Shown piece after piece: positions 9,815 to 18,668 of a stretch of DNA of 64,000 nucleotides. The DNA comes from Actinomadura livida. GTDB taxonomy: Bacteria; Actinomycetota; Actinomycetes; Streptosporangiales; Streptosporangiaceae. The notes below the pieces were generated by a model. That model saw only the letters and a list, made by a program, of their open reading frames with translations. It was not told the DNA's origin and searched no databases. The stretch spans positions 62,652-126,651 of the forward strand of contig NZ_BMRO01000020.1 in NCBI RefSeq assembly GCF_014648675.1, read 5' to 3'. Both the position numbers and the translations under genes were made by a program. Within the stretch, counting starts at the first letter, position 1, and each line of letters starts with the position of its first letter.

Positions 9815-11940
9815 TGGCGGTTCAGGGACTGCTTCAGGTAGTCCACCTGGAGGTGGAGGAGGTTCTCCGCCACGACCTCCTGCGGGGTCATGTGCGTCAC
9901 GCCTGACAACGGCAGGACGGTGTGCGGCCGGCCCGCGGCGAGCAGGGCCGACGACAGGCGGAGCGTGTGGGCCGCCACGACGTTGTCGTCCGCGAGGCCG
10001 TGGATGATCATGAGCGGGCGCTTCAGCTCGCCCGCCATCTCGATGAGGGAGTTGGCGGCGTAGTTCTCCGGCTCCTCGTCGGGGTGGCCCAGGTAGCGCT
10101 CGGTGTAGTGGGTGTCGTACAGGCGCCAGTCGGTGACCGGGGCCCCCGCGATGCCCGCGTGGAACACGTCCGGGCGGCGCAGCACCGCCAGGCCCGCGAG
10201 CCAGCCGCCGAACGACCAGCCGCGGATGCCGACCCGGTCGAGGTCGAACGCGTCGCGGTGCCGCCGCGCCGCCTCGATCAGCGCGGTGATCTGGTCCTCC
10301 AGGACCGGCTCGGCGAAGTCGCCGCGGACGGCGCGCTCCCACGCCGGGCCGCGGGCCGGCGTGCCGCGGCCGTCGGCGATCACCACGGCGAAGCCCTGGT
10401 CGGCGAGCCACTGCGGCTCGCAGTACGCCCGCTGGACGGCGAGGACGCGCTGCGCGTGCGGGCCGCCGTAGGGGTCCATCAGGACGGGCAGCCGGCCGTC
10501 GCCGGGCTTCCAGCCGGTGGGCAGCAGCACGGCGGTGCGGATCTCCCGGTCGCCGGAGCGCAGCAGCTCGACGTTCGGCGTGATCACCGGCGTCTCGGCC
10601 AGCGAGGCCACAGGGTGGGTGCCGGACGGCGCGTGCACCTCGACCTCCACGCCGGGCCGGTCCGCCCGCGAGCCGGTGACCACGGTGATCCCGCCGGACC
10701 GGGTGCCGCCGAAGACGCCGCGCCCCTCCGTGATCTTCGTCACGCCGGTCTCGTCGCGCGAGTACAGGTGGACCTCGGTCGGCTCCTCCGACGCGGTGAA
10801 CAGGATCGCGTCGCCGTCCACCCCGAGCACCGACCGGATCTGCAGCCCCGGGGGCGTCACGGGCGTGCCGGCGACGGTGAGCCGGCGCGTGTCGGTCTCG
10901 CGGTCCTCGGTGGCCCAGACGAGGTCGCCGCCGCCCGTCCGGACGGGCAGCCCGGGGACGATCTCCGTCCAGACCGGGTCGTGCTCGTTGTGCAGCAGGG
11001 ACGTCTCCCCGTTGGACGGGTCGACCCGCAGCACCCGCGTCACCCGCTGGTCGCGCGGCTGGACGACGATCAGCAGGCCGTGCCGGTCCCACGACGCCGT
11101 GACGACGTAGGGGAACATGCCGCGGTCCCAGGCGACGTCGACCCGGCCGCCGTCGACCTTGAGCAGCACCAGCGACACCATCGCGTTGGGCGTGCCCGCC
11201 GCCGGGTAGGCGATCTCCGCCGGCGCCGCGTCCGGGTTGGCGGGGTCGGCGATGTGCCAGCGCTGCACCGGCGTCTCGTCGACCCGCGCGGCCAGCAGCG
11301 TCCCGCCGTCCGGCGACCACCAGTGGCCGCGCATCCGGCCCATCTCCTCGGCCGCGACGAACTCGGCGAGCCCGTAGGAGATCTGGTCCGACTCCGGCTG
11401 CACCAGCGCCCGGTCGTCGGTGCCGTCGATCTCGATGAGCCGCAGCGTCCGGTCCGAGACGTAGGCCACCCGCCGCCCGGCCGGGTCGGGGCGCGGGTCG
11501 AAGACGGGCGCCCGCGCGGGCAGCTCCCGGACGAGCGCGGTGTCGAGGTCGGCGACGTAGAGCCGCCCGGCGAGGGTGAAGACCGCCTGCCGCATCGACC
11601 GGTCGGTGGCGTACCCGACGATGCCGCCCGCCTGCTCGCGGGCGCGCTCGCGCCGGGCCCGCTCCTCGGCGGGCAGGTTCTCCTCGCCCGGGACGTCCAG
11701 CGCCGCGGGGTCGGCCACGCAGCGCTCCTCGCCGGTGCCGGTGTCGAGCGTCCACAGGCAGGTCACCGGGTCGTCGCCCGCCCTCGTGCGCAGGAACGCG
11801 ACGCGGGACTCGTCCGGCGCGATCTGGAAGGCGCGCGGGACGCCGAGGCTGAACCTTCGCGTGCGGGCGCTCTGCCGCGGATAGCTGATGCTCATGGCAT
11901 CCGAGTCTGCCAGTACGGAATCGCTGGCGAAGTCGCGCAT
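9811..11940 (-). CDS. S9-family prolyl oligopeptidase / dipeptidyl peptidase IV-like enzyme
   Basis: A protein of 709 residues with an N-terminal beta-propeller (about 30-440) and a C-terminal alpha/beta hydrolase domain. The catalytic serine is in RGWSFGGWLAG, the Asp in HGLADDNVV and the His in SGVTHMTP. The EE pair in FVAAEEMGRMRG matches the double-Glu motif that recognises the free N-terminus in DPP-IV enzymes, favouring a dipeptidyl peptidase. No signal peptide is visible, so a cytoplasmic site is likely. The ATG at 11940 (MRDFASD) has GGGAGG five bases upstream; a second ATG 15 codons later (MSISYPRQ) is possible. Monocistronic. Confidence 0.9.
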   Translation of the reverse strand: MRDFASDSVLADSDAMSISYPRQSARTRRFSLGVPRAFQIAPDESRVAFLRTRAGDDPVTCLWTLDTGTGEERCVADPAALDVPGEENLPAEERARRERAREQAGGIVGYATDRSMRQAVFTLAGRLYVADLDTALVRELPARAPVFDPRPDPAGRRVAYVSDRTLRLIEIDGTDDRALVQPESDQISYGLAEFVAAEEMGRMRGHWWSPDGGTLLAARVDETPVQRWHIADPANPDAAPAEIAYPAAGTPNAMVSLVLLKVDGGRVDVAWDRGMFPYVVTASWDRHGLLIVVQPRDQRVTRVLRVDPSNGETSLLHNEHDPVWTEIVPGLPVRTGGGDLVWATEDRETDTRRLTVAGTPVTPPGLQIRSVLGVDGDAILFTASEEPTEVHLYSRDETGVTKITEGRGVFGGTRSGGITVVTGSRADRPGVEVEVHAPSGTHPVASLAETPVITPNVELLRSGDREIRTAVLLPTGWKPGDGRLPVLMDPYGGPHAQRVLAVQRAYCEPQWLADQGFAVVIADGRGTPARGPAWERAVRGDFAEPVLEDQITALIEAARRHRDAFDLDRVGIRGWSFGGWLAGLAVLRRPDVFHAGIAGAPVTDWRLYDTHYTERYLGHPDEEPENYAANSLIEMAGELKRPLMIIHGLADDNVVAAHTLRLSSALLAAGRPHTVLPLSGVTHMTPQEVVAENLLHLQVDYLKQSLNRH

Positions 11941-12074
11941 GGCGGCCTCCCGGGGCCTATGATCGCGGGCGTCGCATGGGCGGACGGGGAAAGGCCCCTG
12001 CCCGGGTCCGCGCTCGCGTAAGCTCAAGGCTTCCCCAAACACTGTTTTTTTCGTCGCGGGCTGAGGAGTGGTCA

Positions 12075-13529
12075 ATGCCGGAGCTGCAGCCGGGAGATCC
12101 CCGGCGGCTTGGCTCGTACGAGATCGTCGACCGGCTCGGCGAGGGCGGCCAGGGCGTCGTCTACGCGGGCATCGACGCCTCCGGGAACAAGGCCGCCATC
12201 AAACTGCTCCGCGCGGACCTCGCCGGCGACACCATGGCGCGCAACCGGTTCGTCCGGGAGGCGCAGGCGGCCAAGCAGGTGGCGCGGTTCTGCACCGCGC
12301 AGGTGCTGGAGGCCGACGTCGCGGGCGACCAGCCCTACATCGCCAGCGAGTACGTGCCCGGCCCGTCGCTGTACAAGCAGATCACCGAGACCGGCCCGAT
12401 CACCGGCGCGGCGCTGGACCGGCTCGCGATCGGCACCGCGACCGCGCTCGTCGCGATCCACCAGGCCGGGATCGTGCACCGCGACTTCAAGCCGCACAAC
12501 GTCATCATGGCGCCGGACGGGCCCCGGGTGATCGACTTCGGCATCGCGCGCGCCCTGGACACCGGGCAGACCGCCGCGACCAAGGCGATCGGCACCCCGT
12601 CCTACATGGCGCCCGAGCAGGTGGCGGGCGCCACGCTGACCGAGGCCGTCGACGTGTGGGCGTGGGCCACGACGATGGTGTTCGCCGCGACCGGGCGGCC
12701 GCCGTTCGGCGACGACACCGTCGTCGCGGTGATCAACCGGGTGATGCACGAGCAGCCGTCGCTGCAGGGCGTCCCGGAGAACCTGCTCGGGCTGATCTCG
12801 GCGTGCCTGGTCAAGGAGCCGGAGCGGCGGCCGACCGCCCAGCAGATCATGATGGCGCTGATCGGCACCGGGCCGGGCGGCGCCGCGCAGACCCGCATGG
12901 ACGATCCCGCGCAGGCGACCACGATGCTCGCCGAGGGCTCGACGCTCGCCGCGGGCGGCGCCGCCGCCGGGATGATGGCGGGCGCGCCGGGCGGCGCGAC
13001 CCGCCGGGTGTCGCCCGCCCAGTACACCGGGGACCTCCCGCCCGCGCGGCCCCCGTACGGCGGCGGGCCCGGCGCCGGGCGCAGCGGCTACGACGACTGG
13101 GAGCCCGAGCGCAAGTCCAAGTGGCCGGTCTTCGCGGCCGTCGCGGCGATCGCCGCGCTGGCGCTGGTCGTCGGCATCTTCATGGCGACCCGGGGGAACG
13201 ACTCCCCGAACTCGCCCGTCACCCCCTCGGTGACCGACTCCTCCTCGGTCGAGGAGACGCCCACCGAGGAGGAGGACGACGAGCCGACCCAGGCCCCCAC
13301 CCGGACGCGCGAGAACACGCCGCCCCCGCGGACGCAGCTCCCGACGCGGGTCCCGCCGACCACGGACCTCCCGACGGAGGAGCCGCCGACCACCAGCACG
13401 CCCACCGACCCGCCGACCGGCGGGGACGACGACGATGACGGCGGCACCGGTGGCGGCGGCACGGGCGGCGGTACCGGAGGCGGCGGCGCCGGCGGTGGCG
13501 GCGGCCCCGGCACCGGCGGAGGCGGCTGA
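12075..13529 (+). CDS. Membrane-anchored Ser/Thr protein kinase (PknB-like)
   Basis: A protein of 484 residues. The kinase domain (about 12-275) shows the glycine loop LGEGGQGVVY, catalytic loop HRDFKPHNV, activation-segment VIDFGIARAL, and GTPSYMAPEQ. A linker rich in Gly/Ala follows, then one membrane span (VFAAVAAIAALALVVGIFMA, about 355-375). The outside part is a Thr/Pro-rich low-complexity stretch, an aspartate run and a terminal Gly-rich tail with no PASTA or other folded sensor domain, so the outer tail probably acts as a wall-spanning stalk. The ATG has GAGGAG six bases upstream. mshB follows 50 nt later. Confidence 0.92.
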   Translation: MPELQPGDPRRLGSYEIVDRLGEGGQGVVYAGIDASGNKAAIKLLRADLAGDTMARNRFVREAQAAKQVARFCTAQVLEADVAGDQPYIASEYVPGPSLYKQITETGPITGAALDRLAIGTATALVAIHQAGIVHRDFKPHNVIMAPDGPRVIDFGIARALDTGQTAATKAIGTPSYMAPEQVAGATLTEAVDVWAWATTMVFAATGRPPFGDDTVVAVINRVMHEQPSLQGVPENLLGLISACLVKEPERRPTAQQIMMALIGTGPGGAAQTRMDDPAQATTMLAEGSTLAAGGAAAGMMAGAPGGATRRVSPAQYTGDLPPARPPYGGGPGAGRSGYDDWEPERKSKWPVFAAVAAIAALALVVGIFMATRGNDSPNSPVTPSVTDSSSVEETPTEEEDDEPTQAPTRTRENTPPPRTQLPTRVPPTTDLPTEEPPTTSTPTDPPTGGDDDDDGGTGGGGTGGGTGGGGAGGGGGPGTGGGG

Positions 13530-13579
13530 GCCAGGGCGGTCATCGCCGCGGTGCCGTGCGCTGAGTAGGCTCGTTATCT

Positions 13580-14470
13580 ATGAAGGAGCCGCGGATCCTG
13601 TTCGTCCATGCCCATCCGGACGACGAGTCCATCGGGACCGGGGCGACCATGGCCAAGTACACCGCCGAGGGCGCCCACGTCTGTCTCGTCACCTGCACCC
13701 TGGGTGAGGAGGGCGAGGTCATCCCCGAGGACCTGCGCCACCTGGCGTCCGACAAGGAGGACCGCCTGGGCGAGTACCGGATCGGGGAGCTGGCGGAGGC
13801 GTGCGCGGCGCTCGGCGTCCGCGACCACCGCTTCCTCGGCGGCGCCGGCCGCTGGCGCGACTCGGGCATGATGGGCGCGGCCACCAACGACCATCCGGGC
13901 TGCTTCTGGCGGGCCGACGTCGACACGGCGGCGCTGGACCTCGTGCCGGTGATCCGGGAGGTCCGCCCGCACGTGGTCGTCACCTACGACGAGCGCGGCA
14001 ACTACGGGCACCCCGACCACATCCAGGCGCACCGCGTCACATGGCGGGCGTACGAGCTGGCGGCCGACCCCGCGCACGAGGACGGCGCCGAGCCGTGGCG
14101 GGTCCCCAAGGTCTACGCCTACGCCACCCCGCGCACCGTGCTGGCCCGCGCGATCGCGGTGATGCGGGAGGCGAAGCTGCCGTTCGCCCGCGTCGCCGGG
14201 CTGGACGAGCTGGGCTCCGGCGTCCCGGACGGCCAGGTCACCTCGGCGGTGGACGCCCGCGCCCACCTGCCCGCCAAGATCGCCGCGCTGCGCGCCCACC
14301 GCACGCAGATCGTCGTGGCGCCCGACGAGGTCGGGCCGTTCTTCGCGCTGTCGAACAACCTGGGGCAGCAGGCGTTCGGCACCGAGTACTTCATCCTGCA
14401 GGCGGGCGAGCTGGGGCCGCTCGGCCCCGGCCGCCGCGAGCGGGACCTGTTCGCCGGCCTCACCGGCTGA
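13580..14470 (+). CDS. mshB: N-acetyl-GlcN-Ins deacetylase MshB (mycothiol biosynthesis)
   Basis: A zinc-dependent deacetylase of the PIG-L/LmbE fold, 296 residues. It removes the acetyl group from GlcNAc-Ins to give GlcN-Ins, the second step towards mycothiol, the main low-molecular-weight thiol of actinobacteria. Zinc ligands are in AHPDDESIGTG (residues 11-21) and in the distal motif GHPDHIQAH; the MshB-typical region LGGAGRWRDSGMMG is also present. The presence of this gene supports an actinobacterial source. The membrane-protein gene downstream is, from memory, its usual neighbour. Confidence 0.95.
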   Translation: MKEPRILFVHAHPDDESIGTGATMAKYTAEGAHVCLVTCTLGEEGEVIPEDLRHLASDKEDRLGEYRIGELAEACAALGVRDHRFLGGAGRWRDSGMMGAATNDHPGCFWRADVDTAALDLVPVIREVRPHVVVTYDERGNYGHPDHIQAHRVTWRAYELAADPAHEDGAEPWRVPKVYAYATPRTVLARAIAVMREAKLPFARVAGLDELGSGVPDGQVTSAVDARAHLPAKIAALRAHRTQIVVAPDEVGPFFALSNNLGQQAFGTEYFILQAGELGPLGPGRRERDLFAGLTG

Positions 14471-14542
14471 GCCGCCGCGTCCTCCGCGGGGGAACGGTCC
14501 CGAAACGTCCCGGGGCCCGGCGCCCCCGGTACCCTGGCGGGC

Positions 14543-15091
14543 GTGGACGAGGACGACGAGACCCGGGTGAGCCTGGCGAAGGACGGCCGCCCCGGCGCTC
14601 TCGCGGGAGCGCACGGCGCGCCCTTCCCCGAGCAGGGCCCGGCGGGCGGCGCCACGGCCCTGCCCGCGCCGGAGCGCCCCGACGGCGAGACGCCGCTCGA
14701 CGCGGTCGTGGCCGGTGCCGCGTACGCCGTCCTCGCGCTGCTCGGCGCCTTGTTCGGGGTGTTCGGCTCGTTCGTCCAGAACTGGACCTTCGGCCCCGTC
14801 CCGGTCGCGGCGATCGCGCTGGTGGTGCTCGTCTTCTGCATCGTCCGGCTGGCCGGCCTCGGGATGGGCGGGCGGCTCGGCGCGGCCGTCCCCGCCGTCA
14901 TGTGGGGCGTGATGGCGTTCGTGATGTCGCTGCGCCGCGCCGAGGGCGACCTCGCCGTCCCCGGGACGACCGCCGGGTACGTCTACATCATCGGCGGCAT
15001 GGTGGCCGCCGTGGCCGGGGTGATGCTGGTGCCCGCGGCGCGCCCGCAGGGCGAGTGGCTGCTGGGCAGGGCGGCGCGCCCCCGCGGGTAG
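14543..15091 (+). CDS. Small four-helix membrane protein (DUF6113-like), mshB neighbour
   Basis: A protein of 182 residues: an acidic, Pro/Ala-rich cytoplasmic N-terminus of about 50 residues, then four hydrophobic spans (AVLALLGALFGVFGSFV, VAAIALVVLVFCIVRLAGL, GAAVPAVMWGVMAFVMSL, YIIGGMVAAVAGVMLV). There are no catalytic motifs. Its position directly after mshB recalls the conserved membrane protein that follows mshB in mycobacteria (Rv1171), which is my basis for relating it to that family. GTG start. Function unknown. Confidence 0.8.
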   Translation: MDEDDETRVSLAKDGRPGALAGAHGAPFPEQGPAGGATALPAPERPDGETPLDAVVAGAAYAVLALLGALFGVFGSFVQNWTFGPVPVAAIALVVLVFCIVRLAGLGMGGRLGAAVPAVMWGVMAFVMSLRRAEGDLAVPGTTAGYVYIIGGMVAAVAGVMLVPAARPQGEWLLGRAARPRG

Positions 15092-15098
15092 CGGCGGC

Positions 15099-16067
15099 TC
15101 AGCGGACGGCGTCCACCGAGTTCGCGGCGCCGTTGCGCACCATGTAGTCGCCGAGGCGGTCCTCCCGGACGGCGGTGAACAGCTCCCGCATCCCGGCGTC
15201 GTCGAGCAGCACGACGCTCTGGTCGCCCCGCGCGGCCGTCCCCTTCACCGGGGTGGTGACGTACTCCAGCGTCGACGTCTCCAGCAGGCGCCGCGCCAGC
15301 CCGCGCAGCGTGCCGGACGTCACGGTCCCGTCCACGGTCACCGAGCGGGACGCGGCCCGGATGAACCGGTCGATCTTGATGGGGTTGCGGGTGTCCAGCG
15401 CCTTGTCCGCGAGGGCCTGCAGGAACGCCTGCTGCCGCTTGATCCGGTCGAGGTCGCCGGCGGGCAGGTTCCAGCGCTGCCGGACGAAGTCCAGCGCCTC
15501 CAGCCCGTCCAGGTGGTGGTGCCCCGCCTCCCAGGTGCGGTCGTGCATCGGGTCGTGGGTGCGCTTGGTGATGGTGACGTCCACGCCGCCGAGCGCGTCG
15601 GTCATCTCCACGAACCCGCCGAAGTCGAGCGCGGCGTAGTGGTCGACCCGCACCTTCGTGAGCTGCTCGACGGTGCGGATGAGCAGCGACGGCCCGCCGT
15701 GCGCGAACGCGGCGTTGATCTTCGTCGTGCCGTGCCCGGGGACCGGGACCCAGCCGTCCCGGGGGATCGCGATCACCGAGACCCGCTCGCCGTCCCCGGA
15801 CAGGTGCACCACCATGATCGCGTCGGCGCGGGCGCCCATCCACGGCATGTCCGCGCGCCGGTCCGAGCCGATCAGCAGCCAGTTCTCGCCGCGCCCGGTG
15901 GCCCTCGGCCGCCCCGCCTCGGCGGGCAGCGCGCCGGAGAGCCGGTTGACCTCGTCGTCGTACGTCCGTTGCAGCAGGTACAGGCCGACCCCGGCGAGCA
16001 GCAGGACGCCGAGCGCCAGCCCCCCGCAGCCCATGACCACCCGGCGCCTACCGAATCTCCGCAGCAT
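15099..16067 (-). CDS. LytR-CpsA-Psr (LCP) family wall-polymer ligase
   Basis: A membrane-anchored enzyme of 322 residues with one N-terminal span (VVMGCGGLALGVLLLAGVGL) and an extracytoplasmic LCP domain. Family marks include LLIGSDRRADMPWMGARAD, VIAIPRDGWV, KINAAFAHGG, and FVRQRWNLPAGDLDRIKRQQ, which contribute the arginines and aspartates that hold the polyprenyl pyrophosphate. LCP enzymes attach teichoic acid, arabinogalactan or capsule polymers to peptidoglycan. The ATG at 16067 has GGAAGG upstream; the frame is open further with no similarity. It is convergent with the mshB-linked membrane gene. Confidence 0.9.
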   Translation of the reverse strand: MLRRFGRRRVVMGCGGLALGVLLLAGVGLYLLQRTYDDEVNRLSGALPAEAGRPRATGRGENWLLIGSDRRADMPWMGARADAIMVVHLSGDGERVSVIAIPRDGWVPVPGHGTTKINAAFAHGGPSLLIRTVEQLTKVRVDHYAALDFGGFVEMTDALGGVDVTITKRTHDPMHDRTWEAGHHHLDGLEALDFVRQRWNLPAGDLDRIKRQQAFLQALADKALDTRNPIKIDRFIRAASRSVTVDGTVTSGTLRGLARRLLETSTLEYVTTPVKGTAARGDQSVVLLDDAGMRELFTAVREDRLGDYMVRNGAANSVDAVR

Positions 16068-16157
16068 GCCCCCACCTTCCCCGCGAGGGCCCGCCCGCCG
16101 CCCGCGCCATGCGGGCTCCTGGCCGGCTCTTGGCCGAGTCCGGAGTTTGCGATGGCG

Positions 16158-16201
16158 AAAAACGAGGGCGCCGCCGGGCTCCATTGACCGACGACGCCCT
16201 C
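16158..16201 (-). terminator. Rho-independent terminator of rocD
   Basis: On the minus strand, a 14-bp stem (two G-T pairs) with a 10-nt loop at 16164-16201 is followed by C, G and five T residues (16158-16162). It starts 15 nt after the rocD stop. It is the clearest intrinsic terminator in the window because it has a genuine T-tract. Confidence 0.85.
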
Positions 16202-16215
16202 AGGGGATGAAGAAC

Positions 16216-17409
16216 TCAGCTCTTGAGGGCGGCTTCCAGTTGGTCGAGGGCCCAGTCGAGGTCTTCGCGCTCGATGGTCAGTGGCGGGGCGAGGCGGAGG
16301 GTGGTGTCGTGGGTCTCCTTGGCGAGGACGCCGAGGTCCATGAGCCGCTCGCTGACCGGGCGGGCCTTGCCGTGCAGTTCGACGCCCGCCCACAGGCCGC
16401 GGCCGCGGACCTCGCGGACGAGGTCGCCCGGCAGCGCGCCGAGGCGCTCGTGCAGGTGGGCGCCGAGCGTCCGGGACCGCTCCTGGTACTCGCCGGTCTT
16501 CAGCATCGCGACGACCTCCCGGCCGATCGCGCAGGCCAGCGGGTTGCCGCCGAACGTCGAGCCGTGCTGGCCCGGCTTGAACACGCCCAGGATGTCCGCG
16601 TCGGCGACGACCGCGGAGACGGGCATGATGCCGCCGCCGAGGGCCTTGCCGAGGACGTAGACGTCGGGCACGACGCCCTCGTGCTCGCATGCGAACGTGG
16701 TGCCGGTGCGGCCGAGGCCGGACTGGATCTCGTCCGCGATCATCAGCGTGCCGTTCGCGGTGCACAGGTCCCGCACCGTGCGCAGGAACCCGCTCGGCGG
16801 GACGTTGACGCCGGCCTCGCCCTGGATCGGTTCGATCAGCACGCCGACCGTGGCGCCGTCCATCGCGGCCTTCAGCGCCTCGGCGTCCCCGTACGGGACG
16901 GTACGGAAGCCCGGCGTGTAGGGGCCGTAGGAGTCCTTGGCGTCCGGGTCGGTGGAGAAGCTGACGATCGTGGTGGTGCGGCCGTGGAAGTTGCCCTCGA
17001 ACGTGATGATGTTCGCCTGGCCGGCCGGCACGCCCTTGACCTCGTAGCCCCACTTGCGGGCGGTCTTCAGGGCGGTCTCGACGGCCTCGGCGCCGCTGTT
17101 CATCGGCAGGACCATGTCCTTGCCGCACAGCTCGGCCAGCTCGGCGGCGAACGGGCCGAAGCTGTCGTGGTCGAAGGCGCGGCTGACCAGCGTGACGCGG
17201 TCCATCTGCCGCTTGGCGACCGCGGTGAGGCGCGGGTTGCGGTGCCCGAAGTTGACCGCGGAGTAGGCCGCCAGCATGTCCAGGTACCGGCGTCCCTCGA
17301 CGTCGGTCAGCCAGACGCCGTCGGCCTCGGCGACGACGATCGGGAGCGGGTGGTAGTTGTGCGCGCTGTGCCTGTCGGACAGTGCCCTCAGCTGGTCGGT
17401 CGGCCTCAC
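16216..17409 (-). CDS. rocD: Ornithine aminotransferase
   Basis: A class III PLP-dependent transaminase, 397 residues, converting ornithine and 2-oxoglutarate to glutamate-5-semialdehyde and glutamate. Family features: NSGAEAVETALKTARKWGY (PLP phosphate site), GNFHGRTTT, LIADEIQSGLGRTG, the Schiff-base lysine in VLGKALGGG, and STFGGNPLAC. Motif spacing and length fit RocD better than acetylornithine aminotransferase. GTG start with AAGGAG five bases upstream. It is divergent from an Lrp-type regulator and ends at a strong terminator; the regulator probably controls it in response to an amino acid, as is usual for such pairs. Confidence 0.92.
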   Translation of the reverse strand: MRPTDQLRALSDRHSAHNYHPLPIVVAEADGVWLTDVEGRRYLDMLAAYSAVNFGHRNPRLTAVAKRQMDRVTLVSRAFDHDSFGPFAAELAELCGKDMVLPMNSGAEAVETALKTARKWGYEVKGVPAGQANIITFEGNFHGRTTTIVSFSTDPDAKDSYGPYTPGFRTVPYGDAEALKAAMDGATVGVLIEPIQGEAGVNVPPSGFLRTVRDLCTANGTLMIADEIQSGLGRTGTTFACEHEGVVPDVYVLGKALGGGIMPVSAVVADADILGVFKPGQHGSTFGGNPLACAIGREVVAMLKTGEYQERSRTLGAHLHERLGALPGDLVREVRGRGLWAGVELHGKARPVSERLMDLGVLAKETHDTTLRLAPPLTIEREDLDWALDQLEAALKS

Positions 17410-17426
17410 GACGCTCCTTCAACTCG

Positions 17427-17477
17427 GCCCGGTCGTCCTTGACCGGGCACAGCCGTGCCACCGGATGGTGTCCGGTG
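17427..17477. promoter_or_regulatory. Two inverted repeats in the rocD / Lrp divergent promoter region
   Basis: The first is GCCCGGTC-6 nt-GACCGGGC (17427-17448). The second is CACCGGA-5 nt-TCCGGTG (17459-17477). Their centres are about 30 bp apart, close to three helical turns, which suits a multimeric Lrp/AsnC protein. They lie just upstream of rocD. That they are the sites of the adjacent regulator is inference. Confidence 0.4.
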
Positions 17478-17582
17478 CCGTGGGGGAGGGCCGGGCGGGT
17501 CAGGTGGCCGCCGGTCCACATCCCAGCGTATGTTCGGGATCGACCGTCTCCCAATGGCGGAAACCGACTTCAGAGGTGTTAT

Positions 17583-18059
17583 TTGTTGCGTCTTGATGAG
17601 CTTGACCGTCGAATCGTTGCGCAGCTCCTGGAGGACGGCCGCGCCTCGTACGCGCAGATCGGCGACCGGGTCGGGCTGTCGGCCCCGGCGGTGAAGCGGC
17701 GCGTCGACCGGCTGCGCTCGGACGGCGTCATTAACGGCTTCGCGGCCGTCGTCGACCCGGCGGCGCTCGGCTGGACGACCGAGGCGTTCATCGAGATCTT
17801 CTGCACGGGCGCGACGTCGCCCGACGAGATCCATTCGAGCGTCCGCGGCCATCCGGAGGTCGTCGCCGCGTACACGATCAGCGGCGACGCCAGCGCGCTG
17901 GTCCACGTGCGGGCCCGCGACATCCAGCATCTTGAGCAGGTCCTTGAGCGGCTGCGGCGCGAGGACAACATCACCGCGACCAAGACGTCGATCGTGCTGT
18001 CCCGGCTGATCGGCCGTCCCATCGACGCGCCCGTGCCCACCCGGGTTACCGCCCAGTAG
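17583..18059 (+). CDS. Lrp/AsnC-family transcriptional regulator
   Basis: A protein of 158 residues with an N-terminal winged helix (LDELDRRIVAQLLEDGRASY, then IGDRVGLSAPAVKRRVDRL) and a C-terminal RAM ligand-binding domain (about 65-145). It starts at TTG; two adjacent TTG codons (17583, 17586) lie 6-9 nt after AGAGG, and no ATG fits. It is divergent from rocD. Lrp-type proteins commonly regulate the divergent amino-acid gene, so ornithine or arginine is the likely effector (inference). rraA follows 10 nt later and may be co-transcribed. Confidence 0.92.
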   Translation: MLRLDELDRRIVAQLLEDGRASYAQIGDRVGLSAPAVKRRVDRLRSDGVINGFAAVVDPAALGWTTEAFIEIFCTGATSPDEIHSSVRGHPEVVAAYTISGDASALVHVRARDIQHLEQVLERLRREDNITATKTSIVLSRLIGRPIDAPVPTRVTAQ

Positions 18060-18069
18060 GCTGCCGGGC

Positions 18070-18552
18070 ATGGACTTCGCGACCGCTGACCTCATCGACG
18101 ACTTCGGGGACGAGCTGCGCAGCTGCGAGACGCAGTTCCGCCGCTACGGCGGGCGCGCGTCGTTCGCCGGGCCGGTCTCGACCGTGCGCTGCCACCGGGA
18201 CAACGGGCTGGTGAAGCGGCTGCTGAACACGCCCGGCGAGGGCCGCGTGCTGGTCGTGGACGGCGGCGGCTCGCTGGCGTCCGCGCTGATGGGCGACATG
18301 ATCGCGGCGGCGGCGGTCGCCAACGGCTGGGCCGGGGTCGTGATCAACGGCGCGGTGCGGGACGTGGCGGCCCTGCGCGAGCTGGACCTCGGCGCGAAGG
18401 CGCTGGGCTCGAACCCGCGCAAGAGCGCCAAGGACGGTACCGGCGAGGTGGACGTGCCGGTCACGTTCGGGGGCGTGGAGTTCCGTCCGGGCGACTGGCT
18501 CTACAGCGACGAGGACGGCATCGTCGTCGCGGGACGGGAGCTTCCGGCTTGA
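18070..18552 (+). CDS. rraA: RraA-like protein (RNase E regulator / HMG-aldolase fold)
   Basis: A protein of 160 residues. Hallmarks: ATADLIDDFG at the start, GPVSTVRCHRDN, LVVDGGGSLASALMGDMIA, and GVVINGAVRDVAAL, where the Arg-Asp pair is the metal/substrate site of the related 4-hydroxy-4-methyl-2-oxoglutarate aldolases. Such short actinobacterial members are called RraA, but whether they inhibit RNase E or act as aldolases is untested here. Start ATG 10 nt after the Lrp gene. Confidence 0.88.
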   Translation: MDFATADLIDDFGDELRSCETQFRRYGGRASFAGPVSTVRCHRDNGLVKRLLNTPGEGRVLVVDGGGSLASALMGDMIAAAAVANGWAGVVINGAVRDVAALRELDLGAKALGSNPRKSAKDGTGEVDVPVTFGGVEFRPGDWLYSDEDGIVVAGRELPA

Positions 18553-18623
18553 CCTGGGCGCACTGTCCGACATGCCAGGGCAAACCACGCAAGCTCGGCT
18601 AACTCGGCCGTAGCCGGGTCGAA

Positions 18624-18665
18624 TCCCCTGCCTTACGTTCTGCGCAACCCACCAGAGGCAGGGGA
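18624..18665 (+). promoter_or_regulatory. Hairpin enclosing the Shine-Dalgarno site of the M6 protease gene
   Basis: TCCCCTGCCT (18624-18633) pairs perfectly with AGGCAGGGGA (18656-18665), a 10-bp stem around a 22-nt loop. The 3-prime arm contains GGGGA of the ribosome site GGGGAAAG, and the ATG follows at 18669. If transcribed, the stem would hide the ribosome site and could serve as a translational switch. Confidence 0.5.
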
Positions 18666-18668
18666 AAG

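Noticed and set aside
7970..11755. Very long open frame on the minus strand across the ABC and S9 peptidase genes
   Set aside because: It runs antisense to the ABC genes and out of frame with the S9 gene, is low-complexity Arg/Ala/Pro-rich, and matches nothing. Such frames are expected in GC-rich coding DNA.
13420..13529. Gly-rich codon repeat as a tandem-repeat element
   Set aside because: It is the low-complexity tail of the kinase and stays in frame with it; units are irregular.
18601..18633. T-arm-like sequence (GGGTCGAATCCC) suggesting a tRNA
   Set aside because: No acceptor stem, D-arm or anticodon arm can be drawn around it, and the T-loop lacks the first T of TTCRA. The region is better explained by the hairpin in front of the protease gene.
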